Below, in pieces: positions 1 through 12,933 of a DNA stretch of 64,000 bases. The stretch's first letter is position 1. Each line of letters opens with the position of its first letter. A program made the translations under genes and the position numbers. The DNA is from Impatiens glandulifera (Eukaryota; Streptophyta; Magnoliopsida; Ericales; Balsaminaceae). The DNA lies in assembly GCF_907164915.1 (NCBI RefSeq), contig NW_025919457.1, positions 273,126 through 337,125 of the forward strand, read 5' to 3'. The notes under the pieces are model-generated. The model ran no database searches. It saw nothing but the letters and a program-made list of their open reading frames with translations, and was not told where the DNA came from.

Positions 1-1310
1 TAGCGTCAGGTTTCATGGGCTATAAGGACATGGAGATGTCTAGTCAATTACATATATGTGTATGGATGATACATGTAAGACTGACCCACCTTAAGACTCT
101 CTAAAAGAGATTGTACAGTTTTTAAGTTAAACCATGTTTAGTAGATTCCTCAGACATGAGTATGTTGTGGCCTCACTTGATGATTGATATTTCTTTGACA
201 CTATTAAACGCTTTTCGTTAAAGGGAGTTATAAAGGCAGTAGTTGAGATTGCTAAAAATTGAGTGGGAGCCATAGTCATACAAGAATGGAGAAGTCCTCC
301 TACTTCATGTATACTGTGATACATTGAACTGGAATGGTGTATCGGCCACTTGAAGAGCGAGAACTGAAAATGCATGGCCATGCTTGGATGGATTAATATG
401 AATCATCCGTTTAATTGACAGTTCAAACTCAGAGTTCAAGAAACATATTTGATAGAAAGGTATGAATGTTACCATATCATCAAATAAGACATTAAGAGAC
501 AAAGGTATCTTATATTGCACACTTGTTTAAGGACAACTGGGAGATTGAAGGAATTGTGTCCTTTAATTTAATGTGCAATGACTAAACTTGGATAGGACAA
601 ATTAACAGATATAATTTAATCCGATTATTTTAGGAGTCGTAGTGTTTTGCTAGAAGCCAACTACGATTAATGGGGTTAAACCTATAACTATTATAATCGG
701 GTCCTATGAGGTCACACACTTAGAGTTGACCGACTAGATAAACGAGAAAGATGGTTAATTATTAATACATATTAGATATTATTAATAATAAGAAATATTA
801 TTTATTTGTGAAATAAAATAATATATAATTAATACATATTAGATATTATTAATAATAAGAAAAATTATTTATTTGTGAAATAATATATAATTAATGGTTA
901 ATTATGGAGTTAAGATTGTGAAATAAAATAATATATAATTAATACATATTAGATATTATTAATAATAAGAAATATTATTTATTTGTGAAATAAAATAATA
1001 TATAATTAATGGTTAATTATGGAATTTTATTTAATACAAAAGGATTCACTTATTTGCAAAAAACGCAAGTGAATAGAGAGAGAATTGTTCCTCTTTTAAA
1101 ACGGTTTTTGCTATATTACGGTGAGAACTCCAAGATGAAGAAATCATCTTTTAATCTAGCAATTGGATTGCTTCCCCTTTGTCTTTTTCGTCCTAGCAGT
1201 CGAAAGTAAAGAGATCTAGTCGGGCTCGTGTGGACCAAGTAGAGGAGCAACACGTGGGGCTCTCGACTATTCATTACTACCAGATCTGATCTGGTTCACG
1301 CATCAAAGGT
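1..1310. other. Non-coding repeat remnant, probably from an LTR element
   Basis: No gene is visible. The text has the look of non-coding internal and LTR sequence of plant retroelements: a moderately GC-rich stretch at 1180-1300, a near-palindrome around 1279-1295, and an AT-rich tandem array at 754-1019. No LTR pair, primer site or protein domain could be identified, so the class is a guess. The short open frames here show no recognisable domain. Confidence 0.3.
754..1019. repeat. AT-rich tandem repeat, three copies
   Basis: Three copies of a block of about 75-105 bp built on ATTAATACATATTAGATATT followed by an AATAATAAGAA segment and TTATTTGTGAAATAA. The copies begin near 760, 828 and 935. 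The middle copy has a small internal change and an extended tail. The array probably arose by replication slippage or unequal exchange. Confidence 0.85.
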
Positions 1311-1427
1311 ATATTCCTATAAACTATATATCATGATTCTATCAATTATGCATTATCATATGATTAGATGTTTAGATTAGATCTATAAATTATTCCGCTG
1401 CGAACATCTAATTCACCTACAAAGTAG

Positions 1428-1560
1428 TGGTAGAAGGAAGGACGAGGGTTTCTAGTTTCTACTTGTAGTGGAAAGGGAGGGAAGTAGCGGTGAAATAGTG
1501 TTGGAAGGAAGGATTAGGGTTTCTACTTGTACTAGAAAGGGAAGGAAGCAGTGGTTGAAT
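1428..1560. repeat. Direct repeat of about 63 bp, two copies
   Basis: Two copies sharing GGAAGGA, AGGGTTTCTA, CTACTTGTA and AGAAAGGGA/GGAAAGGGAGG blocks lie at about 1428-1490 and 1497-1560. They flank no gene and lie just left of the CACTA insertion. Confidence 0.7.
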
Positions 1561-1734
1561 AGATGTCAGCATTAAATGAATCTCTTATATTTTTTTTTAT
1601 TAATTTTTTTTATCAGACTTCCCTTGAATTCGACTCTAACTAGGATTGAAAGATTCAAAATAACATCATCTTCATTAGGATTATAAGGAGAATTAAACAT
1701 AAGTAGAAGAGATAATCACTACCAGAAAAAAAAC

Positions 1735-1965
1735 TAACGACGACGCTTAAAAGACCTATGCCAATTCTTATAAGCGTTGCCAAAATTGTTACCGACACTT
1801 ATTCTTGCGTCGTCAAAAGCATGGTGGGCGCAAGTTTTAGCAACACTTATTTAAGCATCGGTACTATTATTTTAAGCGTTGCCAAAAGGGAAGGGCATTT
1901 AACAACGCTTATTTAAGCGTTGGTAACAGTAATTCAAATGTCGCCAAAAGTCTAGTTTATTTTTA
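1735..1965. repeat. CACTA subterminal repeats
   Basis: Direct and inverted copies of a motif near TAAGCGTTGCCAAAA (also as GACGACGCTTAAAAG, GCGTCGTCAAAAG, AACGCTTATTTAAGCGTTGG) are packed into about 230 bp beside the left terminus. In En/Spm elements such subterminal motifs bind the regulatory transposon protein. Their location here supports the CACTA call. Confidence 0.75.
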
Positions 1966-2149
1966 AACGGTTATTTTAACAATTCTTTTAAAATTTTATT
2001 TATATAAAATAATAATAAAAACTTAAATAATTAAATAAAATAACATTAATTAGTTACCTTACCTCTAATGTTCTATTTATTTAAATAAAGTGCATTAAAT
2101 TTCAAATAAATAATTCCCTTGAGATGAAAATAACTTTACTACTTTCTGT

Positions 2150-2280
2150 CTCACTTTCATAAAAGATCTTTTGGCAATTTGAAATCCTTAGGCGATTTGA
2201 GTGTTGGTATAATTGTCCTAGTTTCTATTAATGCATCCACAATTCTCTCAACTTGCTTCTCAACTTCAACAGAATTCTCA
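2150..2280 (-). other. Unrecognised exon-like open segment
   Basis: The minus strand reads openly for about 36 codons (EVEKQVERIVDALIETR to FKLPKDLL, then a stop). It does not match the malic enzyme C-terminus, where the next exon of that gene would be expected. It could be part of a second captured gene or of an old CACTA gene. I do not recognise it. Confidence 0.25.
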
Positions 2281-2602
2281 TTTTTAAGTCAAATGAGTAC
2301 ACAATAAATGCGACAATGGTTTCAACACTACTATTAGAAAACAAAGTGGCATGCATACCTCTCTTGCAACACAAATGCTGACAATGGTTTCAACTGTAAC
2401 AAAAGCTATTTTCATGTCAGATGAGTACACAAAAAAAATTAACTCTTTTTAGATAGGCAATTAACTACCTTTATTAAGTTCTAATAAGATTTTCCAGTCC
2501 AATTCTAAATTCCCATACATGCAAGTAATTCATGAGTTGGAAGAGAATAAATTTTGCAGTTACCTATTAAGGAGAGGAAGAAATTTTATATTCGAAACTA
2601 AC

Positions 2603-4390
2603 CCAGGAAAATTGTACATATTGTTTCCCTGATTGTTATGGCCAATATGCCTATTACCTGCAGAATGTGTGCCAAATGCCATAGATCAAGTTATTATTCA
2701 CATCTATTTAAGTAAGACTACAGAAAATTTAATCATCCTTACCATATCATTAATGACTAAGCTCTAAGAGAAGTTTGATTCTTACAAATCAAGCACACTT
2801 AAAATGCTCAATTCCATATATAAACAGTTAAAGGGGATAAGTTATTTGAACAAACAACTAAGTAAATTATTTTTTCAAAATGCAGCATAATTTTTCCATT
2901 TGGAAAAGTTAGATAGGTAAAATTTGGCAAGCTAAAAGAGAAACATTCAACACGTAGATTGGGGTCATACCAAAATCCACATCTCTAAATGGGCTTCCAC
3001 TAATATTCTCACCCAATACAGAGAAAGCTTCTTCAGGGGTACATTCAGCTATCAATGGAAGAAAGCTTAATGTGTTAGATGGAGAATGACGTCTGACTTA
3101 GGTATTTGCAGTAACGAGAATACCATTTTTTGTCGGATTTGACATTGCAAAAACTGCTGGTCTGGTGAAAGATGAGTCATTCAGAGCTTCTAATACCTGA
3201 AGCCACATTTTCATATTACATATTGCCATTTCATGTAACACAACAATTAATGAGGATAATAACCTATCAACATCCAATAGGACTTTGAAGGTAAAAAATT
3301 GAAACAAAGGAACCATTCAATACCTGATAAGCACTAAAACAAATTGTATGAGACCTAGGAAGACTAATCTGAAGCATATGAGAATATGACAAGCTTAACA
3401 CCAATATCTGAACTTGGAAAAGCTAATTTGAAAGAGATTGCATATTTATCAGAAAATAATATCAAATTGAGGGAAGATATTTCAATTGTAGGTGGTATTC
3501 AAACCGATGATACTTATGAATAAATTAGTAGCCTATGTTTCTCTTTTTAACCTAAAACATGAAATAAAATTACACTCAAGTTGGTAAACTAATTAAGTAG
3601 GCATCCTATGTGCTGGAACAACCGTTAACTATGCATTTATGCTGGAACAACCATTAACTATGAATTTGTACACAACAAATATAACTGGTATGTTATAGAA
3701 TGGAAAAGAGAGGAAATGATTGGCAGCAACACAAGTCAACATTGTAAAGTAGCAAGTAGGAACATTAAAAAATGTGAATGTGTAATGTTTTTATGTGTGT
3801 GAAGGATGAGAGTCAATTTACCCAAATTTTCCAATGTCTAGTGTGAAATGACATAGGGGTAGGCCATTCTTTACTACAATCTCCTAATCACACCCACATA
3901 GATTTCATAAAATTTATAATACAACCAATATTTCTAGATTTTCCAATGTATATCGTGTGCAATTACATAAAGGTAGACCATTCTTGTTACAATCTTGAAT
4001 CTCCTACTCTCTCTTAGTTTCCATAAGTTTATGATATAACAAGAGATCAATTAAGGGACAAATATAATCTAGTTTTGCAACATGGTTGTAAATGTATAAA
4101 TACATAAAAGATTTGCAATTACCTGGACATCATCATGAAACATTTTATAGTTTTTTCTATAACGTTGCAACAACTTGAATGCCCACTTGCTTTGAAAATC
4201 TTCAAACTATATGAATATAGAAAATAACTATCATTCTTGAGAGAGGAAAAATAACTGAAGCAATGTTTATCACTTTCCAGAATTACCTGCACAATCACAC
4301 ACACCATCGAGTAAAGACGGCCTCCATAAATTCATCAACAATAGCAGTACAGTCCTCCCCATCAAGGCGAGGTTCTTGCAAGCCCAGATA
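2603..4390 (-). pseudogene. NAD-ME2: Captured partial NAD-dependent malic enzyme gene (NAD-ME2-like)
   Basis: Five exon pieces with GT-AG borders lie in gene order on the minus strand: 4390-4287 (YLGLQEPRLDGE to FMEAVFTRW), 4206-4123 (FEDFQSKWAFKLLQRYR to HDDVQ), 3196-3124 (VLEAL to FAMSNPTKN), 3048-2971 (AECTPEEAFSVLGENI to DVDFG) and 2657-2603 (NRHIGHNNQGNNMYNFPG). NAD-malic enzyme decarboxylates malate to pyruvate in plant mitochondria. The last three exons join in phase. The exons between 4123 and 3196, which would hold the NAD-binding Rossmann segment, are missing, as are both ends of the gene. A one-base deletion near 4300 shifts the frame after the TRW residues, and the IFA triplet before SGSPF is lost. 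Because introns are kept, this is a DNA-level capture, not a retrocopy. It lies inside the CACTA element. Confidence 0.9.
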
Positions 4391-4869
4391 TGACATAGAA
4401 TAGCACCAGTAAATGAATGGATTAAATAATATTTCTATTCACATCCACTGAACTTTTAGAGGAGTATGTTCAAAAGCCAAATCAATATGTATGTGCTAGT
4501 GGAATGTTTAATCATGCATTAACTTTTAGCCTGACAAATTAAGATCCACCTTCTCCGTCAACACTAACAACTTCCGTGGCTCTTAATAATGGTAAATGAG
4601 AAACCAAAAATTGACAAAAATAATAAAGATAATTTTGCTTCATGTTGAAGCATATAAAATATGCGATGACATTCAACTAAGAAGAATTTAATATCAACTA
4701 AAGGAAAACCGACATTGAACGAAGCAACTGAATTAATAATCAAAGAAGAAGAATAATGATGAGAAGATTATCAAAAAAAAAATCACAATTGTAAGCATGA
4801 AAATTTGACTTACTCTATTTGTAAAATAATATTATTATGTTTAATAATATTAAAATAATACTTGAAAGA

Positions 4870-6847
4870 AGGAATTAAAACCTAATTAAGTATTAATTAT
4901 TGTGATAATTAAACCTTAATTAAGGAAACTTTCCAAAATTCTAAAATTAATTTGAGGATAAAATATTTGTATATATTTTACCCAAATTAGACCAAGGAAG
5001 GGGTTAAAAATATTTAATTAGGATTTATTCATGATTTATGTTTAATTCATGACTTAAACCAATTAAATAAAATACCCCAAAATTCCCAAAAGTTCAGAAA
5101 AAAATAAAATATGATAATAATTGTTATTGTGATTCTAGAAATATTTTTTGTGATGTTTTTGGCGAAAAAATGGATTTAAAAGGAATTAAATTCGAATTTT
5201 AATAACCTTTTAAATAAAATATAAAATTGCATAATCCTGTGTGGCTGATTTTATGTCTAAACTTTGTAGCAGGATCATTGACCATCAGATGAGCGCCCAG
5301 ATCTCATCCGACAGCCCAGAGCGCGCCAGAAATCCAGCTGTAGCAGAACCACGCACGCGCGCCCGCACTGGATCAACTAATGGGACAGACTGACCCCGTT
5401 AGTCAACGAGGCTAACCGCTGATGGAACCAGATGGAACTCGGCGTTCCGTTACTCAAAACGACGCTGTTTTGTTCATCTTCTTCGCTGGGATGCAGGGGT
5501 CGCTGGATTCGCGATCATCGCTGGCGTCCAACCTTCCAGAAGCTCTAACTTCGGCTACAGGCGATCAAATCCGTTGATTTTTTTTCGCCCACGTGATCCC
5601 CTCATCAGTGCCTACGTTTCCCCTTATCTATAAGCCTTATCTTCCTCGGGATAAGACTACCAGCTGCCGGATAAGATTTTAGGGATAAGAACGCCGACGG
5701 TCAAAATCAAGTCGAATTGGCCTTCTACAACCGACCTATCCACCCTGTAAATACTCCCCTACCATCCTAATACTAATCCATCAAACAATAACTGCAAATT
5801 ACACATCAAATCGCCTCAATCGAAGACATGCAATTTCCGACCAAGAACAATTTTCTGCAGAACTTTCTCCGGTGAGCCAAGCTTCGATCCAGGTTTCTGG
5901 ATCACTTCCAATACTGCCCAGGAATGTTTTCCAGTTGTTAGTATGATTCCAGAAGCACTTGATTTTCGATTTGTAATTCAAAATTTTGAATTTCTTCAAA
6001 TTTTCTTGTTTGATCACTTTGGTCGTGTTCTTATGCTTGATTGTGTGATTTCTTTGTAGAGAATCATTATATATATCATGTGTAAGCTTTTTGTTGAAAG
6101 AAAACCGATAAAATCAACCTAGAACAAAATTTTGCAAAAATTAGTTTGAAAATTGGATTTTTTGAAATGTTGTGTTCTTGATTTAAATCTGGATTTGTTG
6201 ATCCAGATTGTTGTTATATATGTTTATAAACATGTTTGAATAATTTCCATACAACTATAATCAAGTTTTGATCATGTTTGATCAAAATTGAAATTTGAGA
6301 AAAAAAAAGGTTGAAAATTTGAATTTTAAAACTTTGTGTTCTTGTTTTTAATCTAATTTTGTTGGTTCAATTAGTTGTATTACATGTTTGTATACATGAT
6401 TGGATGATTTCTAAGTAACTGTAATCATGTTTTGATCATGTTTAATCAACTTGAAATTTTGGAAAAAAGGGTTAAAAACTGGATCTTTTAAATTTCATGT
6501 TCTTGCTTCTAATTTGGATTTGTTGATTCAATTAATAGCTATACATGATTCTTAACATATAGGGATGAATTCCAAGTAACTGTTTCACCCTTTTGATCAT
6601 GTTTGATCAAATTTGGTTTTTGAAAAAAGTTAGATTTTGATTCAATCTAAACTATTTTAATGATGTAATGATGTTCTTGTTTTGGTACGTATTAACTATA
6701 TTAATCATTTCAATGCTAATGGAACAAAAATCAGGCCTTGAAATGGCCTAATTTAAAAGATCTCAAAATTTGACATAGAAATGGTGTTTTAAAATTGATC
6801 CTCTTATGATTTTCAAAATCGTGATTTATGTTAGGGCTTTTTTTCTT
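4870..6847. other. Non-coding retroelement-like remnant (family also seen at 40.5 kb)
   Basis: No protein domain is visible. About 5230-5800 is GC-rich with a promoter-like end (TAAATACTCCCC near 5749) as in LTR leaders; 6140-6612 is a tandem array. The stretch 6600-6800 is homologous, in reverse complement, to about 40560-40780 (shared blocks AAAACAAGAACATCA, ATTAGGCCAT and GATCTTTT). The right side is cut by the LINE fragment that begins at about 6848. This is probably an old LTR retroelement part; the class is not established. Confidence 0.4.
6140..6612. repeat. Tandem repeat of about 155-160 bp, three diverged units
   Basis: Three units each contain TTGTGTTCTTG or TCATGTTCTTGC, ATTTGTTGAT, ACATGTTTG or a variant, and end with TTTTGATCATGTTTGATCAA. 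Their ends fall near 6296, 6450 and 6612. Divergence between units is substantial, so the array is old. Confidence 0.8.
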
Positions 6848-7521
6848 CATATCGACACCAGTTCATCCTATGACTCGCCTTCTGGGAAAGACTCAACACT
6901 CGTGATCGTATCAGTAAGTATATGAGCATCTCAGATGCAAACTGTCTTCTATGTAGAGGAAATGAAGAAACCATAGATCACCTATTGGGAGCTTCTGTAT
7001 TGCTTCGGAGCTTTGGGATAGATTCTATAAAAGCCTGAAGCTTATCAGTTTACCGAGCGAATGGAATGAAATCAAAGAAGTGGCACTACTCAAAGCCAAT
7101 GAAAATAGATTTGTAGCAAGCGTGTTCAAGTGCGGATTTGGAGCAGTGGTGTATAACATTTGGAAAAAACGAAATACAAGGGTATATTGCAGAACTCGCA
7201 AGAGCGTTGAAGAGTTATGGAAAGATATTGTATCGGATTGCAGCGCTCTCGCGGGAACGTGGAGAAGAATCCAAGCACGGAGTAGAACTGGAATATCTGT
7301 AGAAACTGGAATTTACCTTTTTTGAAATCACTAGAATTGAAAGCATTGTAATTAGATAATTCATTTACGTTTTTAGCTTTTTAGCTTTTATTCAGAATGT
7401 TACGATTTCAAAATCATTCTAGGCCTGTTTAGAATTATCTCTTAAACTCGTGGTTTTTTTCCTGTTTTTGAGAATTTTTAATGAAATGACGCTAAGTCGT
7501 TTTCCCAAAATAAAGAAACAT
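6848..7521 (+). mobile_element. 5'-truncated L1-type LINE fragment (zf-RVT and 3' end)
   Basis: The open stretches encode the C-terminal zinc-binding region of a plant LINE ORF2: CLLCRGNEETIDHLL, then FKCGFGAVVYNIWKKRN and RKSVEELWKDIVSDC. It ends in the same 3' sequence as the other copies (AATGAAATGACGCTAAGTCG, then an A-rich tail). Only the last 670 bp is present, which fits incomplete reverse transcription. One frameshift separates the zinc motif from the rest. It lies inside the CACTA element and directly upstream of the larger LINE. Confidence 0.85.
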
Positions 7522-7682
7522 ATAATCTCTAGAGATTTCCGACCAGAATTTTCCGGCGAGATTTTTGGCGATAGAGTCTTGAAATTCTTCTCCAAGAATG
7601 TGCACATCATTCTATTCAGCAATAATAACAAATCAAAAATTCAATTGAATCTCCGGAAAATCAAGAAAACGTTGTTCGTTGA

Positions 7683-7900
7683 TTGAAACACGATCGGCAC
7701 GATCGCCACGATCTCCATGAACGACAGGATCGGCAGTACCGCAGAATCCCCTGTTTCGCAAGTGCCGATAGGGTTTCAATCGTACTGATCGTGTCTTGTT
7801 GTAACCGTTGCGGCACAAGCGACATGGTCAATACTGCACAATCGACGTCACGATCGGCACAAACGATACGATCGCCACGAATGGCACGACGATAGTGTCG
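7683..7900. repeat. GC-rich minisatellite in LINE leader
   Basis: Degenerate repeats of CGATCGGCACGATCGCCACG-like text, for example at 7690-7712 and 7850-7890, contrast with the AT-rich surroundings. They fall within the presumed 5' UTR and promoter region of the LINE. Confidence 0.6.
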
Positions 7901-8379
7901 CGGAATCCCTAGTTGGATCATTCAAAAGCAGATTGTGGTGCGCCCTTTGGGTTGCGTGTTGCTGTGTGAGGAACTATTGCAGTCATCTTCTTCTACTGTT
8001 GACTAGAACGAATCGTCAAAATCCCCTTCTATCGAGATCGGTCGTCGGCCTAACGTCGGTCGCTATCCTCTCATCATCTATCGTTTACAGGTAAGTCTAG
8101 ATTTCGGTCTGGATCTCAAGCCACACCGTGAGGCGCGGTTAGGTTTCCTTTGAATATATTATTCGCATTTTAAATCAAGCAGACAATCTAGAGGAAGCTT
8201 CTATAGCTATAGACCGTTCCAAAAGTGCTTAGACCTTTTCTTGTCTGGGAACTTATCTTTAAGCCCCTGTTGCGGTGCGATTGGGATCCTAATCGTGCTG
8301 TTTACACCCACCCTTTGCTGCAGAATTCTAACCTTTGTGTCTCCTTTGAAGATTAAGTAGTTTACGCTTGATCTTTCCT

Positions 8380-11300
8380 ATGACTGGCACACGCCTGTCT
8401 AGTGTTGTGACTCGGGCAAGGGGTGTCCTTCAAGCCCGCTCTAAGGATCCTAAGAAGGTGCCAATGGGACGGTCGATGGGAAACAAAGTGAGGACCGATA
8501 GAAGAGCCCGCTGGTCCCATAACAATCATAGGAAATAGAAGTCAGAGATCAAGGATGAAATCCTAAACAATGGAGAAGATGCATCTATTGATTCTTTTCC
8601 AAATACATTAACGAGTATAAGTTCTTTTCCACATGCTAAAGAATTTGATGAGATTAGTTCTATTGCTGCACAAAATGAACCATTAGGATCGTTGGTTGGT
8701 ACCTAAGACCTGACTAGACATTTTGTTGGAAAATTGGTCATTAAATCTTGCTTGGCTGAAACTGATGATAATCGGGTCACTAGTGCTGAAAGCTCAGTTC
8801 CTATGTTGGAGAAAAACTGTCAAAAGGGTCCTATGGTGCGGCAGACAAATGGAAAAAATCCTACAGGTATATCGGGTCCTACTGAAAGCTCTAAGTCAGG
8901 GTCTATGTCTATATCGGGTAATAAGGATCCTATTGATGAAAGTAAAACATGGTTAATTCAGCCTGCTGATCTAGGTCTTTTGGGTTCAAGGAATATTAGA
9001 ATTTCAGGTTCAGGTTCAGAAATATAAAGATTGGATTGTTTGGGTTCTTCAGGTTCTGATGAAGATTAGAAAAATACTAGTCTTGCTGGTGATGTTGTTT
9101 AGGACAACAATGGTCATATGGAGTCTACTACAGCAAGGTGGGTGATATCAATTGATCTGAGTTAGGAAATTGAGACAACCAGCTTAAAGGATATGATAGA
9201 AAAGAGTAAGTCTGAAGACGTTGAATGTGTTCAAGAAATTAAAACCGAGGCTAAAATTGCAGGGTCCTCTGAAAAATCTGCACCTTTGACTGAAACTATT
9301 GAAGGACTTAGTATAACAGATTCTGAAAATACTAAAGAAATTGGGTCTGAGTTGGAGCTGGTCATGTAAATTAATTCAGATAAGTCAGGGAAGTTTAACA
9401 ATACTAATTTAAAGGATGAAGAAATAAATTTGATTGAAATATCCAAAGGTGAGAATTTGGTTGGAAATTATATTGGTTCGTTGGTAGATGGCAACATGGG
9501 TCACAAACTGGTTGAAAGTCTGGGTCTAGGTATGGGTCTCATTGATGCTATAAATAAGATGGGTTTGGGTCGGGTAAAAGAAGCGAAGATTGTAATGAAC
9601 TAAAAGGGTTAGCCAACGATTTTCACTTGGCTGGGTCTAATTAAGGGTTAGTCAACGGTTTTCACTTGGCTGGGTTTGAAGAAGATATTTTGGCTCATGG
9701 AAATTCGGGTCTAGCAAGAGTTGATGTTATGGGTATTGATACGGAAAATAATGACATTACGGATCTGGGTCGGAGTCAAGATTGATGCTATCGGTCTTAT
9801 TCATGCATCTAACACCAGTCCTGATCAAATTATCGGGTCTAAACAGGGTGCAAATCATAATATTGTCATTTCTCATTACATATGCCTTGGAGCTGCTCAT
9901 GTTGTTGTTAACTCTACCGGTCCTGGTTCTTCAAATGTCGGTTCTGACATCACAAATCTACTTTTTGTCGGTCATGGTTCTTCAAATGCCGGTCCTGGCA
10001 TTACATATCCACTTTCTACTGGTCCTGGTATTCAAATGTCGGTCGTGACATCACAAATTCACTTTCTGCTGGTCCTGGTTCTTCAAATATTGGTCTTGGA
10101 ATTAAAAATCCACCTTCTATCGGTCCTAGTTCTTAAAATATCGGTCATGACATCACAAATCCACTTTTTGCCGGTTATGACATCACATATCCACTTTCTA
10201 CTGGTCCTGGCATCACAAATCTATATTTTGTCGGTCCTAATCATAGATCTATTAATGTTACAAGTCCTACTCTTGCTGGTTTCATCCAAGTTTAAGGTCA
10301 TACTATTACCGGTCCTAGACACACTAATCCTATTGTTCTTGGCCTTAGATAAACTGGTCCTGGCATTACAGATTCACCTTCAGATGATCTTGGTTATTCT
10401 AATGTCGGTCCTGACATCACAAATCCACCTTTTGCAGGTTCAAGTAGCAAGGATGATGACTCTACGATCAAAGTTAAGCGCCACCGGTCGAATAAAAAAA
10501 AGCAAAGCAATGAAGTTGATTTAGAATCAGATGATAACACTGACTATGATGAAACAATAATATGTGACATCGAATATCAAAAGTCAATGAAGAAGTTGTC
10601 AGCAACAAAGATCAAACCGAAATCTAAAAGGCATTTCTCTCCTAAGACAAGCATTAGAACTGAAAGGATCGGTCATGAAACAGGATTGAGTAACTCAAAA
10701 ACAATTAGGAAGGGAAAGAATGAATCGAAAACTAAGGAAAGGAAAGTAATGAAAGAAAATAACTCAAGTTCTAAGAAGAATGAAGAGGTGAATCCTAATG
10801 AGACCGTGATTTTTGAAACTAGTCCTAAGACATTAAATTTGGGTGCTTTTTCTCCTCTTTCTATTCTAGATCCTGAAACTCCTATTGATAACATTCAAAA
10901 GAGGAAATCTGTTACACATGAGAAGAGAACAGACAGGGACATACTAAAGAAGATTGGATCAGTTGAAGGCAACGGTTTTGTTGGAAACACAAGGTTTTTT
11001 TTTTTGAGAAATGACTTACGCCATTAATTAATCAAACACAATGGTTAGATGGGCTGAAAAAATAAGTAAACACAAAAATATAGCAACCCTGAAATAATCA
11101 TCTCCTCAGCTCCTCTTGCTGCTGCAACTCTTGGCAAAGAGAGCACTCATGTTGATAATAAGGATCCTACTACTAGTCCAAAGTGGTCAATGAAGAAAAA
11201 TGAAATAGCAAACTTGACAGGACTGAGAAACTAGATGAAGAAGTTGTTCTTTCAAGTCAACAAACATGAGATCATTATGGCTAAGGAAAAAAATGACCAA

Positions 11301-12933
11301 CTGAATGTTCAATTTAATAGTCATTATCTGAAAAATTGGAATTTATTCAACAAGGACCAATATGATGAAGTGATTAAGTGGATGGTTGACGCTATGAGAG
11401 AAATATCAAAATGTAATAAAACGACGGTGTACACAATCATGAGCAACCCAAATAGAATCTGACAAGAAGGAAAGATGTGGAATGGAAATGCTATACTTGA
11501 TCTAGAAAAGTTAGACACCCTATTCCCAAAGGTAATTACTCTTAATCATCCGAACCGGTTTAAACTTCCACCAGAAATTGAAGAAAAATGCATAAAGGCA
11601 TGGGAGTTCGTCATAGTTGATCATTTCATGGGTAATATGAAAGCACCATTTGCTGAGGTTAGAAGAACGCCGATGAGTTAGTGGGAATCATCTGGTCTGG
11701 AAAGGATCACAATCAACTATCATGGATTCTATTTTCTATCCTTCTAGAATGGAAGCGAAATAAAGCCGATTATTGAGAGTGAGTATACCTTTATCAGAGG
11801 TAGAAAATTTAAGTTGTACAAGTGGAACGAGGAACTTAATACCAATCATAGACCGCCTGAACTTAATACCAATCATAGACAACCTGAACGAGGAAAATTT
11901 GGTGAATTTGAAGAATGTTCCACCACACCTATACAACCCAATGGGTCTGCCTTATATATCAAGTTTAATAGGTAAACCACTTATGTTTGACCAAACAATG
12001 AAAGGCTACGAGAGAGCAACTGTGGCCAGAGTTAGTGTTGAAATACATCCAAGCAGCTCTCTCCCGATCAAGCTTGAACTAAAGGATAGACTGGGGAATC
12101 AATTTGATATTGGAGTTGAATATGAATGGAAGCCAATCGATGTATGTGGTGTAACACTTTCACACACTCAACGAGCAAATGCTCCGTCAATAATAATCTA
12201 AAATCGAAAGCCAATAACAATGTTCAGGAAGGTGGTCTAAATGAATCTAACAAGGCTGCTAGAAATGTGAACAGATCTGAAGTTAACATTAATAAGTGCA
12301 CTGATGCTGATAGGATGGGTAATCAAATGCAAAAACAAATAAGGGTCAGAAAGAAGATCGGGAAAAGAATGAAGTGGGTAAAAGTAAAGTTGGCCCTGCT
12401 AAAGTAGATCCTATCAGTCAAGTTCAAAACACTAGTCCTAAGGACTGTTTTTTCAAGCATAATTCATATTCAAAACGTTGGTCTTGATAATACCGGTCCT
12501 GGTCAGGGTACCAGTCATAATAAAGCATGTCCTAGTCATACCTGGAGTTGCTCATTATGCTGATCCCAGTCATATTGGCCCTACTAACCTTGGTCTTGGC
12601 CTTACTATTCCCGGATCTACTCATGTCATTGGATTAGATACTATCAGTCCTGATGCAACTGGTACTGCTAATGCTGGTTTTGGCAAGGCCGGTCCTGATA
12701 CTGATAATGATCCTATTATTGTTGGTGATACTAATGTCGCTCATAACTCCACCGGTCCTAATGCTGATCTTAGAACATGTTCTGATGTAACTACCGGTTC
12801 TAGATCCAAATGTTCTGGTATTAAAAGATCTTTGGGACGTGGAATTTTTGGCCCTTATGAAGCAAGAAAACCTAGTCCGATCCTCACAGTTCTAGGAATG
12901 CAAGAAGGAACCAAAGAAACAATGTCATCATAA
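8380..12933 (+). pseudogene. LINE ORF1 (gag-like, DUF4283/zinc-knuckle protein), broken
   Basis: The probable start ATG at 8380 opens MTGTRLSSVVTRARG. The frame is open with scattered stops. Residues from the segment at 11773-12201 (MGLPYISSLIGKPLMFDQ, ATVARVSVEIH, GVEYEWKP) match the core of plant LINE ORF1 proteins that bind RNA. After a frame change, a CCHC knuckle CMWCNTFTHSTSKC lies at 12141-12182. Between start and core is a 17-residue tandem repeat region (9900-10440); another Gly/Pro/Thr/Asn-rich tract follows the knuckle (12480-12800). The span, about 4.5 kb, is long for an ORF1. At least four frame changes and several stops make it a pseudogene. Confidence 0.8.
9900..10440 (+). repeat. 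51-bp coding minisatellite in LINE ORF1
   Basis: About ten units of 51 bp or a shortened form begin with GGTCCTGGTTCTTCAAATGT and contain GACATCACAAATCCAC. In frame each unit encodes 17 residues such as GPGSSNVGSDITNLLFV. Unit length is a multiple of three in the complete units, so expansion preserved the frame while the gene was functional; shortened units now shift it. Confidence 0.85.

Noticed and set aside
5799..6017. 72-codon minus-strand open frame
   Set aside because: No domain, no relatives in the window, and it lies in non-coding retroelement-like sequence.
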